A stretch of 64,000 bases of DNA, from NCBI GenBank assembly GCA_023440705.1, contig JAEXRP010000110.1, positions 1 to 64,000 of the forward strand, given 5' to 3'. The notes under the pieces were generated by a model. That model made no database searches. It had not been told where the DNA came from and saw only the letters and a list, made by a program, of their open reading frames with translations. Below are positions 53,034 to 60,028 of this stretch, in pieces (position 1 is the first letter of the stretch; every line of letters begins with the position of its first letter). A program made the translations under genes and the position numbers. This stretch comes from Soonwooa sp023440705 (lineage in GTDB: Bacteria; Bacteroidota; Bacteroidia; Flavobacteriales; Weeksellaceae).

Positions 53034-54392
53034 CTAAAATGTAAGTCGGAATAGATTTTCGTTTTCGGATTTTGCGATGTAAGAAATATCGGCGTTATGA
53101 TATTCCAGAATTCGTTTAGTAATGCGAAGTCCAAGTCCAGAGCCAGATTTGTTTTGCGTATTGTCGCCTCGCATAAAAGCTTCATACAATCGAGATTGTT
53201 CTTCTTCGCTAAGCGTTTTTCCTTTAGAACAAACATCTACAACCAAATGATTATCGATTTGCAAAATGTCCACACTAGCTTTTTGATCTTCGGAATAGAT
53301 GGCTGCGTTTTTCAATAAATTAATAAAAACGATTTCTAAAAGCGACTTAACACCACGAAGTTCTAAAATATCGAGATCGTCGATACTATCCAAGATTTCG
53401 AAATCCATCTGCAATTCTGGAAAGTTACTTTCAACATTGGCAAAAGCATCAAACACGACTTCATCAATTCTCACAAGTTCGAAAATACTTCGGATGTTTT
53501 CTTTATCAAATTTAGTTAATAGCAAGAGCGAATTCGTCAAATCTGACAATTGATGGACGTCGGTGTGCATCCTCTTTAACGAAGCTAAAACCTCATCATC
53601 ATGTTTTTGAAGCTTTATTAAATTCTCCAACTGGAAAGACATCCTCGTCAACGGCGTTCTGATCTCGTGCGATGCACTTGCCGTAAAATCTCTTTGAGAT
53701 TGGAACACATCGTTAAGTCGTTTAATCATCGTATTAAAAGACCTTGTCAATACACTTATTTCGTCTTTATAATTCTGCTCTGGGATTTGATTGGTTAATT
53801 TGTGCGCCGTAATATCCGAAACTTGAGCGTTAAGTTCTTCGAGCGGTTTCAAAAACTTCCCAACGATATTGTAGCAAAACAGCCAAAGAATAAGCAAACT
53901 AACTGCGTAGGAAAATATTAAAAGATATTTAAGAAACAACAATTTGGAGTTACCATTAACATCAACCGCAGTTGTTAAAATGTAATATTTGGTGTTATTA
54001 ATCTCACGAAGCGCCGCGTAGATTTCGGGCGAAGCACTTTCGTCATAGATAATTTTCTTCTTTTCTAGATCATCCAAAATCCGACTATCCCAACTCACCT
54101 TCCGATCTTTAATCGTGCTGTAGATTAGTTCTCTTTTAGCATTAAAAATAAGAATCTGCTCATTAAGCAACACATTATCTGAGTTTTCATCAAAAAACAA
54201 AGGCGCTTCTTCCTCAAAGTTTTTAGACTTTTCGATAAAAGTAATTGTAAAATCAAGTCGCTTTCTGAATCGTTCTTTAAATTCTTCTTTTCTAAAACCA
54301 TTAAAAAGAATATAAATAACAATCATCACCAACCCAAACAAAATTGAAAAGGCGATACTTAGATTAAGCGCTATCTTCCGTTTTAGAGTCAT
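53034..54392 (-). CDS. Sensor histidine kinase with HAMP domain
   Basis: This 452-residue class I kinase has a membrane helix near residues 9-30, a periplasmic sensor of about 125 residues, a second helix (about 155-175), a HAMP linker ('KPLEELNAQVSDITAHKL'), a HisKA region with 'ASASHEIRTPLTRMSFQLEN' (His about 240) and a HATPase with 'INLLKNAAIYSED' and 'GSGLGLRITKRIL'. It is encoded directly after its response regulator and before the efflux set, so a metal or envelope signal that induces the pump is likely. No obvious metal-ligand cluster is visible in the sensor. Confidence 0.94.
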   Translation of the reverse strand: MTLKRKIALNLSIAFSILFGLVMIVIYILFNGFRKEEFKERFRKRLDFTITFIEKSKNFEEEAPLFFDENSDNVLLNEQILIFNAKRELIYSTIKDRKVSWDSRILDDLEKKKIIYDESASPEIYAALREINNTKYYILTTAVDVNGNSKLLFLKYLLIFSYAVSLLILWLFCYNIVGKFLKPLEELNAQVSDITAHKLTNQIPEQNYKDEISVLTRSFNTMIKRLNDVFQSQRDFTASASHEIRTPLTRMSFQLENLIKLQKHDDEVLASLKRMHTDVHQLSDLTNSLLLLTKFDKENIRSIFELVRIDEVVFDAFANVESNFPELQMDFEILDSIDDLDILELRGVKSLLEIVFINLLKNAAIYSEDQKASVDILQIDNHLVVDVCSKGKTLSEEEQSRLYEAFMRGDNTQNKSGSGLGLRITKRILEYHNADISYIAKSENENLFRLTF

Positions 54393-55076
54393 CTATTGTA
54401 CAAGGCTCAGATAATAGCCAAAGCCAGAACGCGTATGGATCAACTTAACAGGGAAATCCTTATCGATTTTCTTTCTTAAAAAATTAATGTAAACTTCTAC
54501 CGTATTGGTATTAGTACTAAAATTATGTTCCCACACTTGTTCAGTTATCTGCTGCTTAGACACTGTGCGACCTTGCGCTTCTGCTAAGAAAACCAAAAGT
54601 AGAAATTCTTTAACCGTTAAGTTAATTTCTTGATTTCCGCGAAAAGCTTTGTGATCTGCTTTGCTAATCTTAAGATCACCAATTATGATGACATCTTCAG
54701 AAGGTGTATCCGTAGACACTTTTCTACGCAACAAAGAGTTAATGCGCAGTAACAATTCTTCAAACTGAAAAGGCTTAACTAGATAATCATCTGCCAAACG
54801 ACTGTAAGCATCTTTTTTATCGGATAAATCCCCGTAAGCAGACAAGATAATGATAGGCGTTGTTTTATCGTAAGAACGTATCGTTTCGCAGACTTCTAGC
54901 CCGTTAATCTTAGGAACATTAATATCTAGAAGAAAAAAATCATAATGCTGCATTTTGGCTTGACTTAAAAAAGCTTCGCCATCATAAACCTTATCACAAG
55001 TAAAATCATTAGCAGTCAAAAACTTGCAAAGTTCTTCTGATAACACCAAGTCGTCTTCGAGAATTAATACCTTCAT
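54393..55076 (-). CDS. OmpR-family response regulator
   Basis: This protein has 227 residues from the ATG at 55074-55076 (MKVLILEDDLVLSEELCKFL). The open frame extends 68 codons further upstream, but that region is non-coding. The receiver has acidic D8/D9, phospho-acceptor D51 ('FFLLDINVPKING') and K at 'DDYLVKPF'. The winged-helix DNA-binding domain carries 'NLTVKEFLLLVFLAEAQGRT' and 'VEVYINFLRKKIDKDFPVKL'. It is adjacent to its kinase. Two TTTTCACA direct repeats 11 bp apart upstream of the operon (55201-55219) suit OmpR-type binding and suggest autoregulation. Confidence 0.94.
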   Translation of the reverse strand: MKVLILEDDLVLSEELCKFLTANDFTCDKVYDGEAFLSQAKMQHYDFFLLDINVPKINGLEVCETIRSYDKTTPIIILSAYGDLSDKKDAYSRLADDYLVKPFQFEELLLRINSLLRRKVSTDTPSEDVIIIGDLKISKADHKAFRGNQEINLTVKEFLLLVFLAEAQGRTVSKQQITEQVWEHNFSTNTNTVEVYINFLRKKIDKDFPVKLIHTRSGFGYYLSLVQ

Positions 55077-55116
55077 CCGAAAAATTTTTCTGAAAATTAA
55101 CGAAAAATAAAGACAT

Positions 55117-55147
55117 AAAAAAAATCCCAGTATTATTTTAGGATTTT
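55117..55147 (-). terminator. Weak terminator after the DUF4468 gene
   Basis: The minus-strand AAAATCC / GGGATTTT stem with a 12-nt loop is followed by a T-run. It lies between the DUF4468 gene and the response regulator. The stem is short, so some readthrough is possible. Confidence 0.45.
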
Positions 55148-55200
55148 GATTGATTAAATCTTCACTAAAACGCAAACCTTTTTTAAAATTTTTGTAATAG

Positions 55201-55219
55201 TGTGAAAATACTGTGAAAA
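55201..55219 (-). promoter_or_regulatory. Direct repeats upstream of the two-component operon, candidate response-regulator site
   Basis: TTTTCACA occurs twice on the minus strand with an 11-bp start-to-start spacing (TTTTCACAGTA TTTTCACACTA). OmpR-family regulators usually bind such direct repeats about one helical turn apart. They lie roughly 125 bp upstream of the response regulator start, within a promoter-distance region. Confidence 0.4.
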
Positions 55220-55224
55220 TTGGG

Positions 55225-55777
55225 CTACCAATTGTCGTTTTTTTCAATTCCTTTTTCAATATAATTTGACAAATCTTCATTCATAGAATTATAGTATTTT
55301 GGAACAAGCCTAAATAATTTTTCGACTGATGATCTAACCGATTTATCTTTTTTATAATACGTCTTATCTTTGAAATCTATTTCCATATATTCAACCCCAC
55401 CACCAAATCTTGGAACCAACATTGATGTACTTAAAACATCAAATTTATATCTGCCATCTTTAAATGATAATTCAACCACCGACTTAACTGTATAACCTTT
55501 GAAAAACATATTATCCTTTTCATTTTGAGAGAAAAAATTTTTCTCGACTGTTTCAAATCTTATGTAGTCGTTAACGATATCTCCTTTAGTTACAAAGTCT
55601 GGATTTTTAAAAGTTCTTTCAATCCACTCTTTTGTTTTACTATAAATTTCGCTTTGTTTTTTTTTCCGCAACATTTGTAACCACAAAATCTGTCAATCCT
55701 TCATCTTGGTTAATTGTAAATTGCCCAAAGACAAAACCCGACACGATCATTAATGTAAATAGTAGATGTTTTTTCAT
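55225..55777 (-). pseudogene. DUF4468 protein gene with A9 frameshift
   Basis: An ATG at 55775-55777 opens a signal peptide (MKKHLLFTLMIVSGFVFGQ) and about 43 codons, ending in a stop just after a run of nine A (minus strand; T9 near 55657-55665). The downstream frame (KQSEIYSKTKEWIERTFKNP onward, to 55225) is a DUF4468-like beta/alpha domain with no start of its own. Removing one A would join the two into a secreted protein of about 183 residues. The run is a classic slippage site, so this may be phase variation, transcriptional slippage, real decay or a sequencing error. DUF4468 has no assigned function. Confidence 0.8.
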
Positions 55778-55987
55778 ATAATTTAGATTGTTTGCAAGTA
55801 TGATTTTAAGTTTGACTCATAATTTCTAATTTCTTTTCTACCCTTAGTTTATGAAAGATCAATTTAATTATCATTTATTAGAAGGTGTATTAAATTAGTG
55901 TCTGTAAATTGTCCATAGAACTTGTTTATCTCAAATTCTTTTTAGCTATTTACAATTTTAAAATAAAAAACAAATGGTATAAGAAAC

Positions 55988-56013
55988 AAAAAAAACCGCT
56001 AGAAAAGCGGTTT
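55988..56013 (-). terminator. Terminator of the tRNA cluster
   Basis: The minus-strand stem AAACCGCT / AGCGGTTT with a 5-nt loop is followed by T8. It lies just past tRNA-Thr(GGT), so the tRNA transcript ends before the DUF4468 gene and does not extend to tuf. Confidence 0.9.
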
Positions 56014-56021
56014 GTACAGAG

Positions 56022-56093
56022 AGCCAACAATGAGATTTGAACTCACGACCTCTTCCTTACCAAGGAAGCGCTCTACCCCTGAGCTATGTCGGC
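56022..56093 (-). tRNA. tRNA-Thr (GGT)
   Basis: This 72-nt cloverleaf on the minus strand has acceptor GCCGACA/TGTTGGC, anticodon loop TTGGTAA with anticodon GGT, and a T arm with GTTCAAAT. It is the last of four tandem tRNA genes. CCA is not encoded. Confidence 0.96.
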
Positions 56094-56141
56094 TTGGATA
56101 AAAAAAAATCACATTCCAGAAGAGGTTTGTGATTTTAGTTG

Positions 56142-56214
56142 AGCGGAAGACGGGGGTCGAACCCGCGACATTCAGCTTGGAAGGCTGACGCTCTACCAAC
56201 TGAGCTACTTCCGC
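56142..56214 (-). tRNA. tRNA-Gly (TCC)
   Basis: This 73-nt cloverleaf on the minus strand has acceptor GCGGAAG/CTTCCGC, anticodon stem TCAGC/GCTGA with loop CTTCCAA (anticodon TCC), and a T arm with GTTCGACC. It is the third gene in the tRNA cluster. Confidence 0.97.
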
Positions 56215-56291
56215 AATTTTGTTTCCAAAAATGTTGGTAACGGGAGCAAATTTAAAAATTAAATTTTGAATTTGCAAAATTAAAAAAAACG

Positions 56292-56372
56292 TGGGGAGAG
56301 CAGGATTCGAACCTGCGAAGCCGAAGCAACTGAGTTACAGTCAGTCCCATTTGACCGCTCTGGAATCTCCCC
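56292..56372 (-). tRNA. tRNA-Tyr (GTA)
   Basis: This 81-nt class II cloverleaf on the minus strand has acceptor GGGGAGA/TCTCCCC, anticodon stem ACTGA/TCAGT with loop CTGTAAC (anticodon GTA), and the long variable arm expected of tRNA-Tyr (TGCTTCGGCTTCG region). Confidence 0.97.
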
Positions 56373-56386
56373 AGTATTTTTAATAG

Positions 56387-56460
56387 AGCCTCCAGAGGGA
56401 TTCGAACCCACGACCCCGAGATTACAAATCACGTGCTCTGGCCAACTGAGCTATGGAGGC
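56387..56460 (-). tRNA. tRNA-Thr (TGT)
   Basis: This 74-nt cloverleaf on the minus strand has acceptor GCCTCCA/TGGAGGC and anticodon loop TTTGTAA with anticodon TGT. The anticodon stem has one mismatch (T:T), a feature I recall in other Bacteroidota tRNA-Thr(TGT). It is the first gene of the Thr-Tyr-Gly-Thr cluster. Confidence 0.95.
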
Positions 56461-56504
56461 ATTTTATATTTAAGAACTCTTATCTTGCTTTGGTTAAGCG
56501 GTTG

Positions 56505-56534
56505 CAAATATAAAACTTATTTTCTTATTTCCAA
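56505..56534 (-). promoter_or_regulatory. Proximal promoter of the tRNA cluster
   Basis: Minus-strand TTG (56532-56534), 19 bp, TATATTTG (56505-56512) is a full consensus match. Predicted transcription starts about 40 nt before tRNA-Thr(TGT). Confidence 0.82.
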
Positions 56535-56636
56535 AAACTTTTTCAAGTTTTTTTTAATTTTTATTTTTTTGTGACTTTTAGCAAAGCCTTATAAAAACTG
56601 AGGATTTCAAAAAACTTTCGTTCTGTTTTGCGAGTG

Positions 56637-56668
56637 CAAATATAACGTAGTTTTATTGAAATCCCCAA
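56637..56668 (-). promoter_or_regulatory. Distal promoter of the tRNA cluster
   Basis: Minus-strand TTG (56666-56668), 21 bp, TATATTTG (56637-56644). It duplicates the proximal element 132 bp further upstream, so the tRNA genes appear to have tandem promoters, as stable-RNA genes often do. Confidence 0.7.
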
Positions 56669-56698
56669 ATTTTTTATGAAGTTTTTTCAAACTTTTTT

Positions 56699-56989
56699 CT
56701 AAGCCATTTCTTTTCTCTTGATTAACAATTTCTTAGCGGTGTCCGCACAAAGATCAAGACTTTCTTCAAAGCTAGCGCAAGTCTTCTTAACAACGATATC
56801 GTCGCCAGGGATTTTTACGATAAGCTCGGTAGTTTTGTTTTCTTTGTCCGAAGTATTTTCTACTTTTAAAAATACTTGACACTCGACAATTTTGTCATAA
56901 AACGTATCTAATTTGTTTAATTTGTTTTCAATTCTTTCTTCTAATGGTTCGTGAGGTGTCAACCCCATTGCCTGAACTGTGATTTTCAT
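56699..56989 (-). CDS. raiA: Short HPF/RaiA-family ribosome-associated protein
   Basis: This 96-residue single-domain protein ('MKITVQAMGLTPHEPLEERI', 'ELIVKIPGDDIVVKKTCASF', basic C-terminus 'KKLLIKRKEMA') is of the YfiA/HPF type that binds the decoding centre of idle ribosomes in stationary phase. It lacks the C-terminal dimerisation domain of long HPF. It follows xerC after 57 bp and precedes the tRNA cluster, the order usual in flavobacteria. The symbol could equally be hpf. Confidence 0.9.
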   Translation of the reverse strand: MKITVQAMGLTPHEPLEERIENKLNKLDTFYDKIVECQVFLKVENTSDKENKTTELIVKIPGDDIVVKKTCASFEESLDLCADTAKKLLIKRKEMA

Positions 56990-57046
56990 AACAACATTTT
57001 TTTTTGAAAATTAATATTATGGATGTGATGGTGTATCACATTCTTC

Positions 57047-57928
57047 CTATTTCTTTAGCGCTCTTGGGTGCGCTTTGTTAAAGACCTTCTTCAATTCTTC
57101 TATATTAGCTTCGGTATAGACTTGTGTTGAGGCTAAACTGGAATGTCCCAAGATTTTTTTTACTTTAGAAATTTCGGCGCCGTTGTTCAAAACATGTGTA
57201 GCAAAGCTATGTCTAAGAATATGCGGACTTCTCTTTTCTTTAGTAGTAACAAGACTAAGGTACTTATTTACCACCGAATAAACAAATCTTTCACCGAGTT
57301 TTTTGCCCTTTTTGTTAACAAAAAAATAAGTTTTATTTTCTTCATCAGGACGACGTACTTCGGCATAGTTTTGGAGGTCACGATGCAATCTTTCTGAAAT
57401 CGGAACTACACGTTGCTTATTTCCTTTACCGATAATCTTAAATTCGGATTTGCTGAAGTCAACATTTTCAAAAAGGAGATTACAAAGTTCTGCCTTTCTC
57501 ATCCCCGTTTGATACAAAGTCTCGATAATCAATTTTTCTAACAAAGACATGGCTGACTTATTTTCGGTCTTCTCCTGCAACATAGTCATCTCGTCTTGAG
57601 AAAAGGCTTGTTGCTTTTCTGCATAAAACTTGAGTGACGAGATACTTTCCATTGGAGAAACTGTAATCTCGCCAATTCTGAGTAAATAAACATAAAAACC
57701 ACGTAAGGACGACAGCTTCCGGTTGATACTTCGTTTGCTAAGCTTATTCTCGCTAAGCTGTACTATAAAATTACGAATAACCTTCTTGTTAACGCCACGA
57801 AGATCTGCGGTGGCTTCGGTTTCTAAAACAAAGGAAGCAAAGTCTTCTAAGTCTTTTTGATAAGATGTTATGGTATGTACGGAATATCGTTTTTCGATAC
57901 GGATATAATCCAAGAATTTTTCTAACAT
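57047..57928 (-). CDS. xerC: Tyrosine recombinase XerC/XerD family
   Basis: This 293-residue recombinase has an N-terminal SAM-like core-binding domain ('MLEKFLDYIRIEKRYSVHTI') and a catalytic domain with the R-K-H-x-x-R-H-Y set. The first Arg is in 'LYQTGMRKAELCNLL', 'SPHILRHSFATHVLNNG' gives H-x-x-R, 'KKILGHSSLASTQVYTE' gives His and the nucleophile Tyr (about 271). It is in the standard chromosomal position next to rpsU and raiA, so it is the housekeeping dimer-resolution enzyme rather than a phage integrase. XerC versus XerD cannot be told here. Confidence 0.93.
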   Translation of the reverse strand: MLEKFLDYIRIEKRYSVHTITSYQKDLEDFASFVLETEATADLRGVNKKVIRNFIVQLSENKLSKRSINRKLSSLRGFYVYLLRIGEITVSPMESISSLKFYAEKQQAFSQDEMTMLQEKTENKSAMSLLEKLIIETLYQTGMRKAELCNLLFENVDFSKSEFKIIGKGNKQRVVPISERLHRDLQNYAEVRRPDEENKTYFFVNKKGKKLGERFVYSVVNKYLSLVTTKEKRSPHILRHSFATHVLNNGAEISKVKKILGHSSLASTQVYTEANIEELKKVFNKAHPRALKK

Positions 57929-57953
57929 CGACAGAATGGGTTAGGTATAAAAC

Positions 57954-57990
57954 AAAAAATCACTCTCAAATATACGAATTTGAGAGTGAT
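57954..57990 (-). terminator. Terminator of rpsU
   Basis: The perfect 13-bp stem ATCACTCTCAAAT / ATTTGAGAGTGAT with a 6-nt loop is followed by a T-run on the minus strand. A TATATTTG string within it also resembles a -7 element for xerC, but no TTG partner is present. Confidence 0.9.
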
Positions 57991-58014
57991 TGTATGATTA
58001 GCTAAAAAGAATAA

Positions 58015-58212
58015 TTAAGCTTGTTCTTCTTTGCTTTGTAGTCTTTGTTTATGAGCTGCTTTTGCTAAAGCTTGTCTGTTAGTTACAGAAGGCTTGATAA
58101 ATTGTTGTCTTGATCTTAATTTACGAACAACACCTGTTTTATCAAATTTTCTTTTGTACTTTTTTAAAGCTCTGTCGATAGACTCTCCGTCTTTTACTGG
58201 AATTATTAACAT
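58015..58212 (-). CDS. rpsU: 30S ribosomal protein S21
   Basis: This 65-residue basic protein has the S21 pattern 'PVKDGESIDRALKKYKRKFD' then 'VVRKLRSRQQFIKPSVTNRQ'. In Bacteroidota, S21 and its neighbours have been linked to loss of Shine-Dalgarno use, because S21 with S18 and S6 masks the anti-SD end of 16S rRNA. The gene has its own consensus promoter and terminator. Confidence 0.97.
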   Translation of the reverse strand: MLIIPVKDGESIDRALKKYKRKFDKTGVVRKLRSRQQFIKPSVTNRQALAKAAHKQRLQSKEEQA

Positions 58213-58235
58213 ATTTTACATCTCATTTTGAGTTG

Positions 58236-58265
58236 CAAAAATAGAACTATTTTTTGAATCTGCAA
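58236..58265 (-). promoter_or_regulatory. Promoter of rpsU
   Basis: Minus-strand TTG (58263-58265), 19 bp, TATTTTTG (58236-58243), a full consensus match. The start of transcription is expected near 58229, giving a leader of only about 17 nt. Confidence 0.8.
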
Positions 58266-58311
58266 ATTTTATTTTCTTTTTTGAAGATTTTTTATCAAAT
58301 CCACGGATCTC

Positions 58312-58478
58312 GCGTGAGCGATGTTAGCGGAAATCCTTTGGCTTGGCGCGAGGCGGCGGAGCGTAGCGGAGCCGTCCGAGCGTCAAGCTAAAGATTGTAG
58401 CGGACGTAGCGACCCAAGCGAGGAACTGGAGGTGCGCAGCGAAGCAAGCACCAAAAGTTACCGAGCGAAGGGACACGC
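58312..58478 (+). repeat. GC-rich structured intergenic element, family A copy 4
   Basis: This 167-bp element has closing helix GCGTG 58312-58316 with CACGC 58474-58478. A 14-bp variable helix pairs 58336-58349 with 58380-58393 and includes two G-T pairs that would be G-U only in a plus-strand RNA. The right arm is closed by CCC 58413-58415 with GGG 58470-58472 and contains the GGTGC/GCACC module 58431-58452. The junction blocks GATGTTAGCGG and GCGGACGTAGCGACCC match copy A2. It lies between pdhB and rpsU, both minus strand, directly against the pdhB terminator. The reading frame across it is not a gene. Confidence 0.8.
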
Positions 58479-58481
58479 CAT

Positions 58482-58509
58482 AAAAAAACTCCCAACAGAA
58501 TCGGGAGTT
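58482..58509 (-). terminator. Terminator of pdhB
   Basis: The minus-strand AACTCCC / GGGAGTT stem with a 9-nt loop is followed by a T-run just past the pdhB stop codon. It abuts the right end of family A copy 4. Confidence 0.88.
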
Positions 58510-58515
58510 AATTGT

Positions 58516-59499
58516 TTATGCTTTGATGTACATTGCTTTTTTGATTTCAGCTTTTACAGTTTCTAGTTTCGGGAACCATTCTGCAAATAATGCTGCTGAA
58601 TATGGTGCTGGCGCATCTGGCGTTGTAATTCTCTTAATTGGTGCATCCAAATAATCGAAAGCCTTTTGCTGAACCATATAAGTAATTTCTGAAGCCACTG
58701 ATCCAAACGGCCAAGCTTCTTCTAAAATCACCAATCTGTTTGTCTTTTTAACCGAAGCCAAAACAGTGTCGTAATCTAATGGTCTAACTGTTCTAAGGTC
58801 GATAACCTCAACCGAAATACCTTCTTTTTCTAAATCTGCAGCAGCTTGCATTGCCAACTTCATGATTTTACCGAAAGAAACTAAAGTCACGTCTTTACCT
58901 TCTTTTTTGATATCGGCTTTCCCAATTGGGATGTAATATTCTTCTTCTGGAATCTCCATCTTGTCGCCATACATCTGCTCTGACTCCATGAAAATAACTG
59001 GATCGTTATCCTGAATTGCTGTTTTCAAAAGTCCTTTCGCATCGTAAGGGTTAGATGGTACAATTACCTTAAGTCCTGGACAGTTAGCATACCAACTTTC
59101 GAAAGCTTGCGAGTGCGTCGCCCCCAACTGACCTGCCGAAGCTGTTGGTCCCCGGAAAACGATTGGCACATTCCATTGTCCACCACTCATCTGGAACATT
59201 TTTGCAGCGTTGTTGATGATCTGGTCTATAGCAACCATCGAGAAGTTAAAGGTCATGAATTCTACGATCGGGCGATTCCCATTCATAGCTGATCCAACTG
59301 CGATACCAGAAAAACCTAGTTCTGCGATTGGTGCATCGATGATTCTTTTAGCTCCAAATTCGTCCAACATACCTTTAGAAGCTTTGTAAGCTCCATTATA
59401 TTCTGCAACCTCCTCTCCTACTAAGTATATGGATTCGTCCTTGCGCATCTCCTCGCTCATAGCTTGAGCAATGACTTCACGAAAAGTATATTCTTTCAT
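58516..59499 (-). CDS. pdhB: Pyruvate dehydrogenase E1 component subunit beta
   Basis: This 327-residue beta subunit of the alpha2beta2-type E1 has 'GEEVAEYNGAYKASKGMLDE', 'RIIDAPIAELGFSGIAVGSA' and 'GATHSQAFESWYANCPGLKV' (active-site loop). The C-terminal transketolase domain has 'VEVIDLRTVRPLDYDTVLAS'. With the alpha subunit (not in the window) it decarboxylates pyruvate using thiamine diphosphate and feeds acetyl groups to E2. It is transcribed alone here; in relatives pdhA usually lies elsewhere. Distinction from branched-chain E1-beta rests on the close match of these motifs to PdhB. Confidence 0.93.
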   Translation of the reverse strand: MKEYTFREVIAQAMSEEMRKDESIYLVGEEVAEYNGAYKASKGMLDEFGAKRIIDAPIAELGFSGIAVGSAMNGNRPIVEFMTFNFSMVAIDQIINNAAKMFQMSGGQWNVPIVFRGPTASAGQLGATHSQAFESWYANCPGLKVIVPSNPYDAKGLLKTAIQDNDPVIFMESEQMYGDKMEIPEEEYYIPIGKADIKKEGKDVTLVSFGKIMKLAMQAAADLEKEGISVEVIDLRTVRPLDYDTVLASVKKTNRLVILEEAWPFGSVASEITYMVQQKAFDYLDAPIKRITTPDAPAPYSAALFAEWFPKLETVKAEIKKAMYIKA

Positions 59500-59520
59500 T
59501 TATTGAAAAATTTTAGACTA

Positions 59521-59528
59521 CAAAAGTA
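59521..59528 (-). promoter_or_regulatory. -7 element of pdhB
   Basis: Minus-strand TACTTTTG is a perfect -7 match, 22 bp upstream of the pdhB start codon. The -33 region has no exact TTG (TGC at 59546-59548 is nearest), so promoter strength is uncertain. Confidence 0.5.
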
Positions 59529-59554
59529 AGATTTTTTTATTATTTGCATAGCAT

Positions 59555-59587
59555 AAAAAAGCAAGCTCCTGAGAACTTGCTTTTTTT
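59555..59587 (-). terminator. Terminator of the DUF2147 gene
   Basis: The perfect stem AAAAAAGCAAG / CTTGCTTTTTT with a 10-nt loop lies 22 bp after the stop codon. The A- and T-flanks make it potentially bidirectional. Confidence 0.9.
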
Positions 59588-59608
59588 GATATTAAATTTT
59601 AAATAATA

Positions 59609-60028
59609 TTAGTCTACTTTGTGCCAAGTTTGGGTTCTTCCGATAAGAGAGATTCCCATGTAACCTCTTACATTAAGCTTATCTCCATCTTTAGTAATTG
59701 TACACTTGTAAGTTTTACCGTTTTTAGGATCTGTGATTGTCCCACCAGTAAATTCGTTACCGTCTTTTGATAGTCCACGGATAACTTCCATACCCAAAAT
59801 TGGTTTTCCTTTTCGGTCATCTTTACAACCTGTACAATTAGGATCTGTTGGCTTAATCAATAACTGAGCTACTTTTCCGTAATATTTACCATCTGATTTC
59901 TTAAAAATCTCAACATAAGATTTCGCTTTTCCTGTTTCGTCATCGATGGTTTTCCATTTTCCTTCGATTTGAGCGAAAGACATTGCACTAATGAATATTG
60001 TTGCAAACGCAAGCATGTATTTTTTCAT
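59609..60028 (-). CDS. DUF2147 domain-containing secreted protein
   Basis: This 139-residue protein has a signal peptide (MKKYMLAFATIFISAMSFAQ) followed by a DUF2147 domain. Its landmarks are 'IEGKWKTIDDETGKAKSYVE', 'GKYYGKVAQLL', the CxxC in 'DPNCTGCKDDRKGKPI', 'GGTITDPKNGKTYKC' and the closing 'GRTQTWHKV'. The fold is a small periplasmic beta-barrel-like domain of unknown role found widely in proteobacteria and Bacteroidota. The gene stands alone with a terminator. Confidence 0.92.
   Translation of the reverse strand: MKKYMLAFATIFISAMSFAQIEGKWKTIDDETGKAKSYVEIFKKSDGKYYGKVAQLLIKPTDPNCTGCKDDRKGKPILGMEVIRGLSKDGNEFTGGTITDPKNGKTYKCTITKDGDKLNVRGYMGISLIGRTQTWHKVD

Noticed and set aside
55077..55280. 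N-terminal extension of the response regulator
   Set aside because: The extra 68 codons run through promoter and terminator-like DNA. The receiver domain starts exactly at MKVLILEDD.
56022..57928. tRNA-adjacent xerC as a phage or island integrase
   Set aside because: The recombinase has the housekeeping Xer length and sits in the standard rpsU-xerC-raiA context, with no phage or island genes nearby.
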